Positions 20,745-31,134 are shown, numbered from the stretch's first letter. The stretch is 64,000 nucleotides of DNA from Ophiura sarsii (GCA_035610835.1 CM069446.1:69549062-69613061), one strand, 5' to 3'. The notes: a model not told the origin generated them from the sequence alone. Numbers and translations are program-made.

Positions 20745-21027
20745 CATAGGCGTAAATCCCGGAGGGAGGATGGGGGGATATACCCCCCAATATTTGACAT
20801 GGGGGATGGCTTATGTTATCCCCACTCCCCAATGTTATGCATGATAAAATGCTCACCGTCATAGAAATGTCTAATAAAAAACAAATCAAGCTAATATCAG
20901 GCAATTTTACAAAAAACATTTATCCTCCAACATTTTTTTCTTCCCCCCTCCCCTAAAATGTTGATGCTGGTGCAATCACTAGTCAATCACCCCCTCCCCC
21001 AATACCAACAACACATTTATGCCACTG
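20745..21027. mobile_element. hAT-type MITE with perfect 8-bp duplication
   Basis: The ends CATAGGCGTAAATCCC and CATTTATGCCACTG are inverted relatives of the CAGTGGCGTA type. The exact duplication ACCACAGA lies at 20737-20744 and 21028-21035. The interior is rich in GGGG/CCCC. 283 bp. Confidence 0.88.
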
Positions 21028-21514
21028 ACCACAGATGTCCGTTTCACCATTTTAAGGTGAGGTTGTCCTTGCGTACTTTTACGGCAAGGTCAACTTCATG
21101 TGATATGCGTCCATTGACATCAATGAACTTTTAAACACATGGCTATGTATCGCATAATGTCCATCTATACATAATTCTGCAAACAGGCTGGCAATGATGG
21201 ACAACTCACTTTTTTCTACCCTCTGAAAGTTAATAGCGGGAGAAAATTTAGGGCCAAATCAAATGTAGCTGGTTGGAATTTCATCTTGAACAACCAAAAC
21301 CAAAGTACTTTTTTAAATTTTAGGCCGGTATCTCTGACAATCACATTTCGATATCTATTTGCTAAATGATTTAACCTTGCTTCTGTTGATTGATAAGTTA
21401 ACTTGAATAAATTTGTTCAGATAGATTTCCGACCATTTTGAGATAAATCGTTTTTCCATAATCTATCTATACATCGTGTGAAAAAGTCATCAGTATTTCC
21501 AATATCAGTATGTG

Positions 21515-21720
21515 ATGCTTTGCAGGTGAAGTCAATTTTGAGTTTATTATGTGTGCTCTCAAAGCATTTTCCAAGCTTTAAAATGACACCAAATGTATCA
21601 AAATGGATCAAGGCATTCAGAATTTACGAGTGAAAATAACACCTAAATTCTTATTATTTTTAAAATTGTTTTCAGTCCGTTTTCATATGTTGAAAAACAC
21701 ACAGCCGCAAAGTCCCCCCC
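21515..21720 (+). mobile_element. Family O repeat copy 2
   Basis: CTTTGCAGGTGAAGTCAATT, TTGAGTTTATTATGTG and GGATCAAGGCATTCAGAATT match the complement of copy 1. It ends in a poly-C run at about 21716. Confidence 0.5.
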
Positions 21721-21978
21721 CCCCCCTTATGATGTGCTGCATAACAAATACCCCTAATGATATGGTTAAATATATTTCAAGATCACTCTTTATTCTCCCC
21801 CCCCCCCCCCTCCCCCTCCTTCTGTGAGGCACTCGTATTCAAAAGGTGGATTCATCATTTTCTAAAGAATACCTGTTTACAAGTTGTTGTTTTTTACTGA
21901 GCTTTAAATCCACCTTTGAATACGATAGCCCGAGGCTCCCCTCCCCCTGATTATACCTATAGGGTATCTGACAAAGGT

Positions 21979-22189
21979 ACTGTAAAACTACTTAATTTCG
22001 CGAGGAATTTTAATTTTGAGAATTTCCTGAGGGATATAGGTTCGGGAAATTAAATACCAGCAAAACTAACAATTTTGCATTGAAAGTTAACAGTAAAATT
22101 TCCAGATTTGCAAAAATTAAATGCCCGCTAAAATAGCAGTCATTTTTAAATTTGCGAAATAAAGTATCTGCAAAATTATAGTGTTTTAG
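21979..22189. mobile_element. Family U MITE copy 2
   Basis: ACTGTAAAACTACTTAATTT CGCG at the left and ATTATAGTGTTTTAGG at the right (decayed ACAGT). About 210 bp. Confidence 0.65.
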
Positions 22190-22288
22190 GCTGATCGAAA
22201 CTTGAGTGTCGGTGATTAATGCAACAGACAGACTAGGTTTTACAACGCAAATGTCCTAAGTGAAATGCGAGATGGGAGAACCGGTTCC

Positions 22289-22532
22289 CTTATGCAATCT
22301 TTTCCAGGGGATTTAGCCCTTTATCCTTGATTTTTTTTAAAGCAGATTTTTTTGGGCAGATTTACATTTCTTATCATAAATCATAAACATATTCCGGGTA
22401 ACAGGGTGATACGATTCTTAATTACTTACAAATCATGGTTTTAGAGTGAATTTAGAGTGAATTTTCACTCTTTAAACCATGATTTTGAAGTAAGAGGGCG
22501 TCCCATGGAAAAGATTGCATAATATGCCTTAA
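22289..22532. mobile_element. Family J foldback copy 2 (right arm deleted)
   Basis: It runs from TTATGCAATCTTTTCCAGG to AAGATTGCATAATATGCCTT. The left arm is nearly complete, but after GATTTTGAAGTAA the right arm jumps to GAGGGCGTCCCATGG, losing about 130 bp. Confidence 0.78.
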
Positions 22533-22544
22533 AGCTGCTGATAA

Positions 22545-22788
22545 AATCCCTCTGTTCTACAGGCCTGACCGACCCATATTTCTTTCTTTGAATTTACCAA
22601 ACAAACAAAACATTCTACCAATTTTGGGGATTTATTTTTTTAATTGACATTTTTTTACATTTTTACCAATTTTTTTTTAACATTTCAACATTTCCCCAGA
22701 ATTTTTGAGCGATAAAAACACGCCCAACTGACAGTCCCTACTTGAGAGGTCCGTTTGCTCAAAGAACGGGGTCTTTTTTGTTGCCTTA
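22545..22788 (+). mobile_element. Family I MITE copy 3 (diverged)
   Basis: TAAAATCCCTCTGTTCTACA then GGCCTGACCGACCC at the left; GGTCCGTTTGCTC, then GGGTCTTTTTTGTTGCCTTA at the right. About 240 bp. Confidence 0.62.
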
Positions 22789-22820
22789 TTCCCCAAAACA
22801 AACCAGCAAGTAAGCAATTA

Positions 22821-23202
22821 TTAAAGGTATATTATGCGATCTTTTCCAGGGAACGCCCTCAATCCTCGAGAAAAAAAATTGAAAAGCAGATTTTCTTGCA
22901 GATTTACATTTCTGATCATAAATCGTACAAACATTCCAAGGTGATACGATTCTTTAATTACTTCAAAATCATGGTTTTAGAGTGAAAATAAACTGTCGGA
23001 GTCTGCACCGACAACTTATTTTTACTCTAAATTCCCTCTAAAACCATAATTTTGAGGTAATTTGGAATCGTATCACTCTGTAACTTGGAATGTGATTCAT
23101 GATTTATGATCAGAAATGTAAATATGGAATAAAATCTGCGTCCAATTTTTCTCTCGAGGATTGAGGGCGTCCCCTGGAAAAGATCACATAATATACCTTT
23201 AA
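22821..23202. mobile_element. Family J foldback copy 3 (complete, 382 bp)
   Basis: Ends TTAAAGGTATATTATGCGAT and ATCACATAATATACCTTTAA. The central stem is weakened (AAACTGTCGGAGTCTGCACC against GACAACTT). Confidence 0.88.
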
Positions 23203-23776
23203 ATGAATGGACAGACAGGTGAACTACTAGACAACAAGAGACCCCAATTTCTAGTTGATGACCCTCTTTGCCCCTAAGGTCAAAGCGCTTTGTAAAAGGT
23301 TAAGCGGTGGCAATTTTTTGTGTGACTTTTATTTTCACCCTATTTTGTTACACAAGAATATATACTATTTACACTAAAGCTAAATCAACATAGGCTTATA
23401 TTAATATATAGTGATTTTTAAAATAAAAATACGCTAAATAAATAATGACACTTTTAAAAGTGGTAAACATTAACAACACATGTCAAATATCTTTACACAA
23501 AAATAATGTGCCCGCCGCCGACTGAAAACGAACTTACACTTTGGGGTTGACCGACCGAAATTGAAATAGGAAATGAAGTTAATTGCAAACAAGTACTTGA
23601 ATCTTATCAGACCGATACGACCCGTCTAACGCCAAACCATGGCCAAGCTTAACCCTTTCCACGCGGCATGCGTCTGCAAACGACATTTCCAAAATGTCAC
23701 AAAATGAATTCACAAAAATGTCAAAACTACTGAATTTCATCACCATATTTGGAATCACCATGAGAAATGCATTAAT

Positions 23777-24031
23777 TACAATATTTTTGATCCGGACCCT
23801 TTACTAAATTATATTATATTATTGGGGAAACTGTACGCATATAGAAAAAGATGTGCAGGTTTACGGCCGATTTTTCAAGTGTTTAAGGGCTTAGTTCATT
23901 TTATGTTCCAAGTTGAAAATCATATTGCCATTGGAAAGGGAAGATTATATAAACACAATAAAAATGGGGTTTATATAAAAGGTGGAAAGACAATAATTAA
24001 ATACTGTACTTTATTATTTAGAGAATATTAA
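23777..24031 (+). pseudogene. LINE polyprotein C-terminal fragment
   Basis: 84 codons open from the insertion edge to a stop at 24029-24031, with no start codon of its own needed. Visible blocks are LLNYIILLGKLYAYRKRC, RPIFQVFK and NHIAIGKGRLYKHNKNG. In the family this region is the extreme C-terminus of the ORF2-type protein. There is no internal stop, which suggests a young insertion. Confidence 0.72.
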
Positions 24032-24076
24032 AACTAAATGTTCATATATATTATTGTTTCCTGTATGACAAATACA

Positions 24077-24082
24077 AATAAA
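24077..24082 (+). promoter_or_regulatory. Polyadenylation signal of the inserted retrotransposon
   Basis: AATAAA lies about 19 bases before the A-rich tail, the normal spacing for cleavage and polyadenylation. Confidence 0.75.
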
Positions 24083-24297
24083 TAGTTGGTGCGCCGGCAT
24101 CAACAAAAAGAAGGGGAAAAAAAGAAAAGAAAAAAGAAATGCATTAAAATAAGTACAAACATGCCTAGTATTGGTTCAATAATTCTTGAGATAGCATTTG
24201 AAAGTTGGGAAAGGTTTCTGACAAATCTGTTTTGTATTATGGTAAAACTAATAGCCGCGTGGAATGTGTTAATACACTTAATTTGATATAGTTGTTC

Positions 24298-24544
24298 TTA
24301 ATGCTTTCCACGCGGGTATTATTTTTACCATACCCAAAACAGATTTTTCAGAAACCTTTCATAATTTTCAAAGCCTATCTCAAAGATTACTGACCAAACA
24401 CTAGGTATGTTTGTACTTATTTCAATTCATTTCTCATGGTGATTCCAAATATGGGAATGAAATACAGAAATTTTGACATTTTTGAAACATTTTGTGAAAT
24501 TTTGGAATGTCGTCTGCAGACGCCTGCCGCGTGGAAAGTGTTAA
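24298..24544 (-). mobile_element. Family A MITE copy 9 (complete)
   Basis: 247 bp, TTAATGCTTTCCACGCGGG to CTGCCGCGTGGAAAGTGTTAA by landmark, with TTAA at both ends. It lies only 25 bp from copy 8, in opposite orientation. Confidence 0.92.
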
Positions 24545-25189
24545 AGGAGATTAAAGAATCTTAATTGAACACAAACATTAAGGTAAATGTGTTGAGGCTA
24601 TGGCTAAGACCTGAAAGGGCAATGACGGGGGTCGGGAGGACTTGCCGAAGATCTTGGCCCGGATAAAAAAGGCTATACTGACTGTTGCTTGCTGTTAAGG
24701 TGGCTCTATTGGCCGAGTCAAAACTTAAGATTTCCTTTCAAATCAAATATGTTTTAGCCCTTGGTTTGACGATTCCGGAACTGAAGATTTTATTACAATC
24801 GGACATTCGGTTGCTGAGATATGTTAGGTCAAAGGGGCATAAAACCAACAGATTTGGCAACAACTTTCTTTTTATTTTCTTTATTTTTTTAACTCCAGTT
24901 GCCAGTTAATATCCTAATTATGTCTAATTATGTATGCATAAAATATGCAAAGTAAAGTTTGTGGATAGATGAGATGAGCTATGATGATGTGACTTGGTAC
25001 ATGGGTAGTACACTTGAAGAGCTTCAAATGTCCGTTGGCTTTTGTCTAATTTCCATAATTAATTAGGCCCACTAATTAAATTGTTGAAACATTTTTGGCA
25101 CTTGAGGGCAACATAGCACCAATAAGTTGTCCCTCTAGACTCTACACTGTCAATAAGAAAATCAAATATACGATAGCATTTTTTTAATA
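24545..25189. other. No gene seen
   Basis: AT-rich DNA. A short frame at 24685-24909 has no recognisable motif. CTAATTATG and TAATTAATTAGG-type words occur near 24920-25080. Confidence 0.35.
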
Positions 25190-25429
25190 TATGTGACCCG
25201 TTATATCAAAATGGACATGTTGATGGCCCGAGTCAAATCCAAGTGATTGGTATGACTTGAAAGAGCACATTTTAAGCTTTAAAATGACACCACATTGAAG
25301 ATAATCAGACTTTGTAATCACAAGATATGATTAGAAGAAGCATATTTGTTTCTATTATTTCACCAAATATATTGGCCTCAAAACTGTGTTTGCCGACAAC
25401 AAGTCCTTTTTGACGTGACTGGTCACATA
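25190..25429 (-). mobile_element. Family B MITE copy 3 (best preserved)
   Basis: About 240 bp bounded by ATGTGACCCGTTATATCAAA and TTGACGTGACTGGTCACAT. Aligned inversions continue for about 27 bp with mismatches. Non-coding. Confidence 0.78.
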
Positions 25430-25535
25430 TATCGCAATTGCACCCCAGCAATGATACCGCTCGGATATTTAGTGATAATGCGAAAAAAACACCACACAAT
25501 TATGAAACACTAGAATTTACAGCACACGCATTCTC

Positions 25536-26089
25536 GGGTTTGGGCGGTCACCCGGGGTTTGTCGGTTCTCGGGTTTGGTGGTTTGTAGAATGCATGCATA
25601 AAGCCCGATCGGACAAACTTCGACCCTTAGACGACCTTTGACCCCGGACGACCCAAGAAAAGCAAAGCCATTTTATTTTTGCCACGCTCGCCTCGCATCG
25701 AGCATTGTGATCACCGAGTTTAAGCACGATCCGACCAACTTCAAAAAGTTGACCCCTAGATGACCTTTGACCTCGTATGCTCTATTTTTTCCACGCTCGA
25801 CTCGCATTCGGGCTTCCCATCCCCGAGTTTAAGCCCGATCGGACAAACTTTGAAAATTCAACCCTTAGACGACCTTTGACCCTGGACGACCCAAGAAAAG
25901 CAAAGCCGTTTTATTTTTTCCACGCTCGACTCGTATTCGGGCTTCCCGTCACCGAGTTTAAGCCCGATTGGACAAACTTTGAAAATTCGACCCCTAGACG
26001 ACCTTTGACCCCGGAAGACCCGACAAACGCTAACCCGTTTGTTTTTATCGTGGGTGACCTTCTGGATGCACTGCATGAATGTTGAAAAC
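25536..26089. repeat. Direct-repeat array, block 1
   Basis: CCACGCTCG recurs at 25682, 25791 and 25920 (spacing 109 and 129). Each unit has CACCGAGTTTAAGC, CGATC(G)GACAAACTT or CGATCCGACCAACTT, and ACGACCTTTGACCCC or ATGACCTTTGACCTC. It starts with GGCGGTCACCCGGGGTTTGT. The long open frames across it are by-products of repetition. Block 2 (from 26336) is a 793-bp-offset duplicate. Confidence 0.9.
25761..25773 (-). promoter_or_regulatory. Perfect DR1 nuclear-receptor motif
   Basis: TGACCTTTGACCT is the complement of AGGTCAAAGGTCA, the direct repeat with 1-bp spacing bound by RXR/HNF4/COUP-type receptors. Confidence 0.6.
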
Positions 26090-26180
26090 CATATTTTCGG
26101 GTGTTATAATTTTTGCGGAAAAATATTTTGCGCGAAAAGCGCGAAAAGAAAACTTCCGCAAAAATGTCAGCTTTTACATT
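26090..26180. repeat. TTTCGCG-rich MITE fragment between array blocks
   Basis: GCGCGAAAAGCGCGAAAAGA, ACTTCCGCAAAAATGTC and AGCTTTTACATTA match the right part of family T. The left terminus is missing. Confidence 0.55.
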
Positions 26181-26553
26181 ATTTAAAAGATACATTTGCA
26201 CATTGGTCGTATTCTGTTAAATGAATAAAAAGTAGAAAAAAAGTATGTCGCCTGAACATGTATGCCACTAAACATGCTACTTATATAATATAGGCTACTA
26301 GGCGGTCACCCGGGGTTTGTCGGTTCTCGGGTTTGGGCGGTCACCCGGGGTTTGTCGGTTCTCGGGTTTGGTGGTTTGTAGAATGCATGCATAAAGCCCG
26401 ATCGGACAAACTTCGACCCTTAGACGACCTTTGACCCCGGACGACCCAAGAAAAGCAAAGCCATTTTATTTTTGCCACGCTCGCCTCGCATCGAGCATTG
26501 TGATCACCGAGTTTAAGCACGATCCGACCAACTTCAAAAAGTTGACCCCTAGA

Positions 26554-26566
26554 TGACCTTTGACCT
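26554..26566 (-). promoter_or_regulatory. Perfect DR1 nuclear-receptor motif
   Basis: Same 13-mer as at 25761, in the duplicated unit. Confidence 0.6.
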
Positions 26567-26920
26567 CGTATGCTCTATTTTTTCCACGCTCGACTCGCAT
26601 TCGGGCTTCCCATCCCCGAGTTTAAGCCCGATCGGAAAAACTTTGAAAATTCGACCCTTAGACGACCTTTGACCCCGGACGACCCAAGAAAAGCAAAGCC
26701 GTTTTATTTTTTCCCCGCTCGACTCGTATTCGGGCTTCCCGTCACCGAGTTTAAGCCCGATTGGACAAACTTTGAAAATTCGACCCCTAGACGACCTTTG
26801 ACCCCGGAAGACCCGACAAACGCTAACCCGTTTTATTTTTGCCACGCTCGCCTTGCATCGAGCATTGTGATCACCGAGTTTAAGCACGATCCGACCAACT
26901 TCAAAAAGTTGACCCCTAGA

Positions 26921-26940
26921 TGACCTTTGACCTTTGACCC
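26921..26940 (-). promoter_or_regulatory. Triple half-site DR1 motif
   Basis: TGACCTTTGACCTTTGACCC contains three consecutive AGGTCA/GGGTCA-type half-sites (complement), each one base apart. Confidence 0.6.
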
Positions 26941-27185
26941 CGGACGACCCAAGAAAAGCAAAGCCGTTTTATTTTTTTCACGCTCGACTCGTACTCGGGC
27001 TTCCCGTCACCGAGTTTAAGCCCGATCGGACAAACTTTGAAAAATCAACCCCTAGACGACCTTTGACCCCGGAAGACCCGACAAACGCCAACCCGTTTTA
27101 TTTTTGCCACGCTCGCCTCGCATCGAGCATTGCGATCACCGAGTTTAAGCACGATCCGACCAACTTCAAAAAGTTGACCCCTAGA

Positions 27186-27198
27186 TGACCTTTGACCT
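27186..27198 (-). promoter_or_regulatory. Perfect DR1 nuclear-receptor motif
   Basis: TGACCTTTGACCT in the last array unit. Confidence 0.6.
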
Positions 27199-27303
27199 CG
27201 TACGCTCTAGCGAATGCGAACTTGCTCTTTCGGGGACCGAGCTGCACCCACCCACCGAGTTTGAACGCCGCCCGACCCCGGGAAGGCAACGAAAAAGCGC
27301 GCA

Positions 27304-27338
27304 CAGACAAACAGACAAACAGACAGACAGACAGACAG
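27304..27338 (+). repeat. (CAGA)n microsatellite
   Basis: ACAGACAAACAGACAAACAG followed by perfect CAGA repeats, closing the array. Confidence 0.9.
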
Positions 27339-27345
27339 AGAGTAG

Positions 27346-28349
27346 CGTATTATAATATAGATGAAATTATTCCAGTATAGCCTCGACTCTCCATATCTTT
27401 AATATCTGCACTGTAATCCTTAAAAAACAGGTACGTTCCAGTAAAAAGGATTACAATTATATCATCCGTGTCTTCTCCGTTTTTGCCGCCACAACAATTG
27501 TTTGTGTTATTTGTTATTTGATTATTAAAAAATTAAACCAGGAAAACAATCCAAAATTCCATACCCATTTTAAGCTTCTAACGTTTAAAATTGCTATATA
27601 TCCATCTATACTGTTTATTTTTGTATGGCAAAGTCACAGCAGCTATTGGGGGGGGGGGGTAACATAATAACTCACCGATTTTTGAAAAAGTCCAGACTAT
27701 GTGACCAATCACGTCACAAAAGGGTCACATATGCACATATTTTTCTTTTTATTTGGCCTAAGAAAATCATGAAACATCCCCAACACACCTAACCCTTTGT
27801 CTCATTACACAAACCAAACAACATTTGTTGGCTTTGGCCATTTTTGTTCAATACTGATATTTTTAGCAGGATAAATAGTTAAAATGCTATATGAAACATT
27901 GAGCAAATCGTGAAATCCCTCCAATCAGCAGATTTCAATAAAGTTTACATACAATTTGACTCCACTCCAACACATTTCTGTAACAAGGTCAAGTGCCATT
28001 GGCAGTATTTGGCAAACACATTTTATTTGATTAGTTGCGCATAAAAGACCACAATTGAACTTGTCATAAAAGTGGATTGCTATCAGATTTATGATTCAAC
28101 ACTATTTTAATTCCATACATGTATTTTCAGATCTTTATGGACCGACACTAGATTTGACCAAAGACTTTACTCTGTGTAATGCCTTGATTTGACAACACTG
28201 GACTTGGATTTAAAAAATGAAATCCCACATAAACCCTTGTACAGCATTTGATTTTGTTATAAATATCAAGCAAAGCCTCCTAATATGCTGATAATTCCTG
28301 CTTTCTAGTCTCTCCATTGCTACAATTTCATGATTGTAAAAGGCTGTTG
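27346..28349. other. No gene seen
   Basis: AT-rich sequence with a 13-base G run at 27647. No element ends or protein motifs recognised. Confidence 0.4.
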
Positions 28350-28357
28350 TGTGTAGA

Positions 28358-28636
28358 CAGACGACGGTGGACACTGGGCGTATTCACGAATATTCAGGTT
28401 AAAATATGCAAACGAGGTTACGTGATCAAGTGAATGGGACGAACGCTTAACAACGGATTAAATTCAAAAAATGATACTAACACTGGAGTTGGTTATCCAA
28501 CTCCAGCGGTTTTAGGATGAAATAATTTAGTTCCAACGTGTGATGAATTTTATGAGGTCATATAATCAAAATCCATTGTTACATTGAAACAAACGGTAAT
28601 TCAAAATTAACGGTCGTTCGTGTCCAACGTCGTCTG
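28358..28636. mobile_element. 279-bp MITE (family DD) with 8-bp duplication and hairpin
   Basis: The ends CAGACGACGGTGGACAC and GTGTCCAACGTCGTCTG form a 17-bp inverted repeat with one mismatch. TGTGTAGA at 28350-28357 and 28637-28644 is the duplication, which can also be read as 10 bp if the element is trimmed. CAG ends with 8 bp suggest hAT. It contains the perfect hairpin CTGGAGTTGG-TTAT-CCAACTCCAG at 28483-28506. Confidence 0.85.
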
Positions 28637-28838
28637 TGTGTAGACTAGATATGGTGACAAAAAAAGTTTTGGGGAGCACAACTTGCGCAACAGTGTCAAC
28701 TCTCACCCCGGTGGCCCAGGATCAATTTCCAACCTCAGGATCCCTCGTTTATAATTCTGTTGTAATTTGTCCCCAAATCTCCTCCTCATAAAGTTTCATT
28801 CAAACAACCCCTTTTCAGGTTTGGCCTATATTGAACTC

Positions 28839-29211
28839 TTGAAGGTATATTATGTGATCTTTCCATGGAACGCCCTCAACATCGAAAAAAAAAAATTGAA
28901 AGCAGATTTTCTTGCAGATTTACATTTCTGATCATAAATCGTACATACATTCCAAGTTACAGGGCGATACGATTCTTAATTACTTCAAAATCATGGTTTT
29001 AGAGTGAAAATAAACTGTCGGATTATTTTATTCTAGTCTAAATTCACTCTAAAACCATGATTTTGAGGTAATTAGGAATCGTATCGCTCTGTAACTTGGA
29101 ATGTATGTAGGATTTATGATCAGAAATGTAAATCTGCAAGAAAATCTACTTTCTTAAAGAAATCATGAATAGAGGGCGCTCTCCGGAAAAGATCACATAA
29201 TATGCCTTTAA
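28839..29211. mobile_element. Family J foldback copy 4 (complete, 373 bp)
   Basis: Ends TTGAAGGTATATTATGTGAT and ATCACATAATATGCCTTTAA. The arms are highly similar to copy 1. The central hairpin is reduced to AAACTGTCGGATTATTTTAT. Confidence 0.87.
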
Positions 29212-29527
29212 TAAGAGGGTCTAATATAGCTTCACATACAGGCTATGTTGATCAAGTGTGAAATGAACCTTATTATAAGGACAATGCTTAAGCCACTAAT
29301 CACTAATTAACCCGGTAATTAATTAGAGCGGTTGACCACAACAACACACAAGCTGTGGACCAAGGATTTAACGAGCTTAACTGAATCTTATTCAATTAGG
29401 AATGTGTTAACAGTATTGAGATTGCTAGACTATAAGGATGTTGAAGAAATTGGACTTTCCCATTTAAGAAAATCAGGATCCTTTGGTCAATTTTCGCCCC
29501 TCGCTAAATAATTATAGGGGCATACTT

Positions 29528-29776
29528 TTAACGCTTTCCATGCGGCAGGCGGCTGCAGACGACATTACAAATTTTGACAAAATGTTTCGAAAATCTCAAA
29601 ATTATTTAATTTCATTACCATATTTGGAATCGCCATGGGAGATGCATTGGAATAAGTACAAACATGCCTAGTATTGGTATAGTAATCCTTCAGATAGGAC
29701 CTTGAAAGTTTGGAAAGGTTTCTGAAAATCTGTTTTAGGTAAAGGGTAAAAATAATAGCCGCGTGGAAAGTGTTAA
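29528..29776 (+). mobile_element. Family A MITE copy 10 (complete)
   Basis: 249 bp, TTAACGCTTTCCATGCGGC to GCCGCGTGGAAAGTGTTAA with both TTAA flanks. Confidence 0.92.
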
Positions 29777-29968
29777 AATAGATAGGCCTACCATAATTGT
29801 TTTTAAACAATAACAAAAATGCATTTGATATGTTGTTCTCCAAAAAACCAATTGATCAGTTTTTCTCCCCTGATTTTATTCCCAAGAACATGCTTAGGGT
29901 TAAGAGTAAGAGATATCTTTTTTTGTATCTTGTATGGGAATGGGAAAGAGATTTTTTTTTGTATCTCC

Positions 29969-30350
29969 TTAAGGCTAATGAAAGTTGATTCCATGTTTCC
30001 CGTAACATTTGTTTCAAACCATAATGAGGTAACTTTTTCATTTTTCATTATTCATTATTTTGCAGCAGTTCATTATTTACAAAATAACGACCATTTCACC
30101 AATGCCGTAGGTGATCATCGAAGTCGATTTCTATTTTGTCCAATTGATTCAGAATGTAAACAAAATGCGATGTTCGATGAAGGAAATTAAGGAAAACACC
30201 GAAAAAATTCAACAATATCTCAAAACCGGCGGAAAAAATTGAAAATATCATATAATGAATGATTTCGCTATTTTGGCATTCATAACCTGGTCGAAAAAAC
30301 CAAACGCGGGCGGGTTACGGGAAACATGGAATCAACTTTCATTAGCCTAA
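29969..30350. mobile_element. Family D MITE, complete, perfect 35-bp terminal repeats
   Basis: 29972-30006 and 30314-30348 are exact inverted copies (start AGGCTAATGAAAGTTGATTC, end GTTTCCCGTAAC). The left flank is TTAA; the right is CTAA, a possible mutated duplication. 382 bp, no coding capacity. Perfect ends suggest a recent insertion. Confidence 0.9.
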
Positions 30351-30486
30351 CCCTAACCATCTTTATACACTACACATATTTAAATAATTTAATAGGTTTT
30401 TTTTAGTTTGCTTAACCCACCCCCTCCCCCCCCCCCCCCCCCCCCCTCCCTCCCCCATTTTTGGATGAATAACTATATTCTCTGTT

Positions 30487-30771
30487 TAGGCCAAATTAAA
30501 TTAATTGTTTGTCTCAAAGCTCCTCTCCTGTTGTAAAACTAATACGGAATGCGTTTTTTTGGTTTTTTTAAATATAAAATATTGAAATCCTTGAAAAAGT
30601 GAACTTTTGTAAGATGATGTGATCAATGAAAATCTGAAAATCTGTGAAATTTTGGATTTTTTTTGGGGGGGGGGGGGGAATGGAAAAAAAAGGGGAAAAA
30701 ATGCTAATGCGCACCAATAAACTAACGCGCGCGGAAGCTTTGAGACAAACAATTAATTTAATTTGGCCTTA
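30487..30771 (+). mobile_element. Family E MITE copy 2
   Basis: It begins TTAGGCCAAATTAAATTAAT and TTTGTCTCAAAGC, and ends GCTTTGAGACAAACAATTAA with TTTGGCCTTA. Same orientation and interior landmarks as copy 1, with a 13-base poly-G near 30666. Confidence 0.8.
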
Positions 30772-31059
30772 CAAAATATACATAACAAATATAAACAAGC
30801 CCACAGGATTTGAATGGCATGGATAATAACTGACCTGTAAAGTAAAGCCCCAAGTGATAAGACGAGGTGATTTTCTTAGCCACCTTTTCTGGAGAAAAAA
30901 AGGCGGTTAAAATGTCAAGAGGTCCCTAAGCGATTCTAGATAATTGATATCTGATTTAGAAGTATAGTCCTGAGAGAAATACATGTGTAGCAAAGCGAGT
31001 AGAGACGCTTATTTTTAGTTGAACCACAAATTTGGTGTGTTTTTAGTAATATCAAAACC

Positions 31060-31133
31060 TTTTTTTTTTTTAAATTGACATTTTTTGACAATTTTTGTAG
31101 AACAGGGTGGTTATTTGTCGCCTTACTGTAAAA
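31060..31133 (+). mobile_element. Family I MITE right end
   Basis: TTTTTTGACAATTTTTGTAG, AACAGGGTGGTTATTTGTCG and CCTTA match the family I terminus. It is truncated and directly followed by family T copy 2. Confidence 0.6.
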
Positions 31134-31134
31134 G

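Larger units (their letters stand above)
23776..24134 (+). mobile_element. 5'-truncated non-LTR retrotransposon (LINE) 3' end
   Basis: The insert is bounded by an exact 13-bp duplication AGAAATGCATTAA (23763-23775 and 24135-24147). It contains an open frame ending at 24031, a 3' untranslated stretch, AATAAA at 24077-24082, and an A-rich tail from about 24101. The frame (NYIILLGKLYAYRKRC, RPIFQVFKGLV, VENHIAIGKGRLYKH) resembles the region just after the reverse transcriptase in many invertebrate LINEs, where I-I-L-x-x-K-x-x-x-Y-x-x-x-x-C and P-x-F-x-x-F-K blocks recur. It could also be the tail of a processed mRNA, but the protein pattern favours a LINE. Truncation at the 5' end is usual for target-primed reverse transcription. 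Confidence 0.82.
23649..24272 (+). mobile_element. Family A MITE copy 8, split by a LINE fragment
   Basis: The left part 23649-23775 and right part 24135-24272 form one complete family A element. It runs from TTAACCCTTTCCACGCGGC to GCCGCGTGGAATGTGTTAA. The gap is a 359-bp retroposed insertion with its own 13-bp duplication. Confidence 0.93.
26301..27345. repeat. Direct-repeat array, block 2, ending in (CAGA)n
   Basis: GGCGGTCACCCGGGGTTTGT occurs at 26301 and again at 26336. CCACGCTCG-type anchors lie at 26475, 26584, 26713, 26842, 26979 and 27107, spaced 109 to 137 bp. The block ends with ACCCACCCACCGAGTTTGAA, AAAAAGCGCGCACAGAC, a (CAGA)n run and TAGCGTATTATAATATAGAT. That final arrangement resembles the 3' end of some invertebrate retroposons, so the array may be the tail region of one. 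I saw no reverse transcriptase. Confidence 0.85.

Noticed and set aside
25777..27188. Repeated frame resembling a multi-domain protein (FFHARLVFGLP ... FKPDRTNFE)
   Set aside because: Direct-repeat DNA with both strands open in places, frame breaks between units and no domain match; the DNA repeat is the better explanation.
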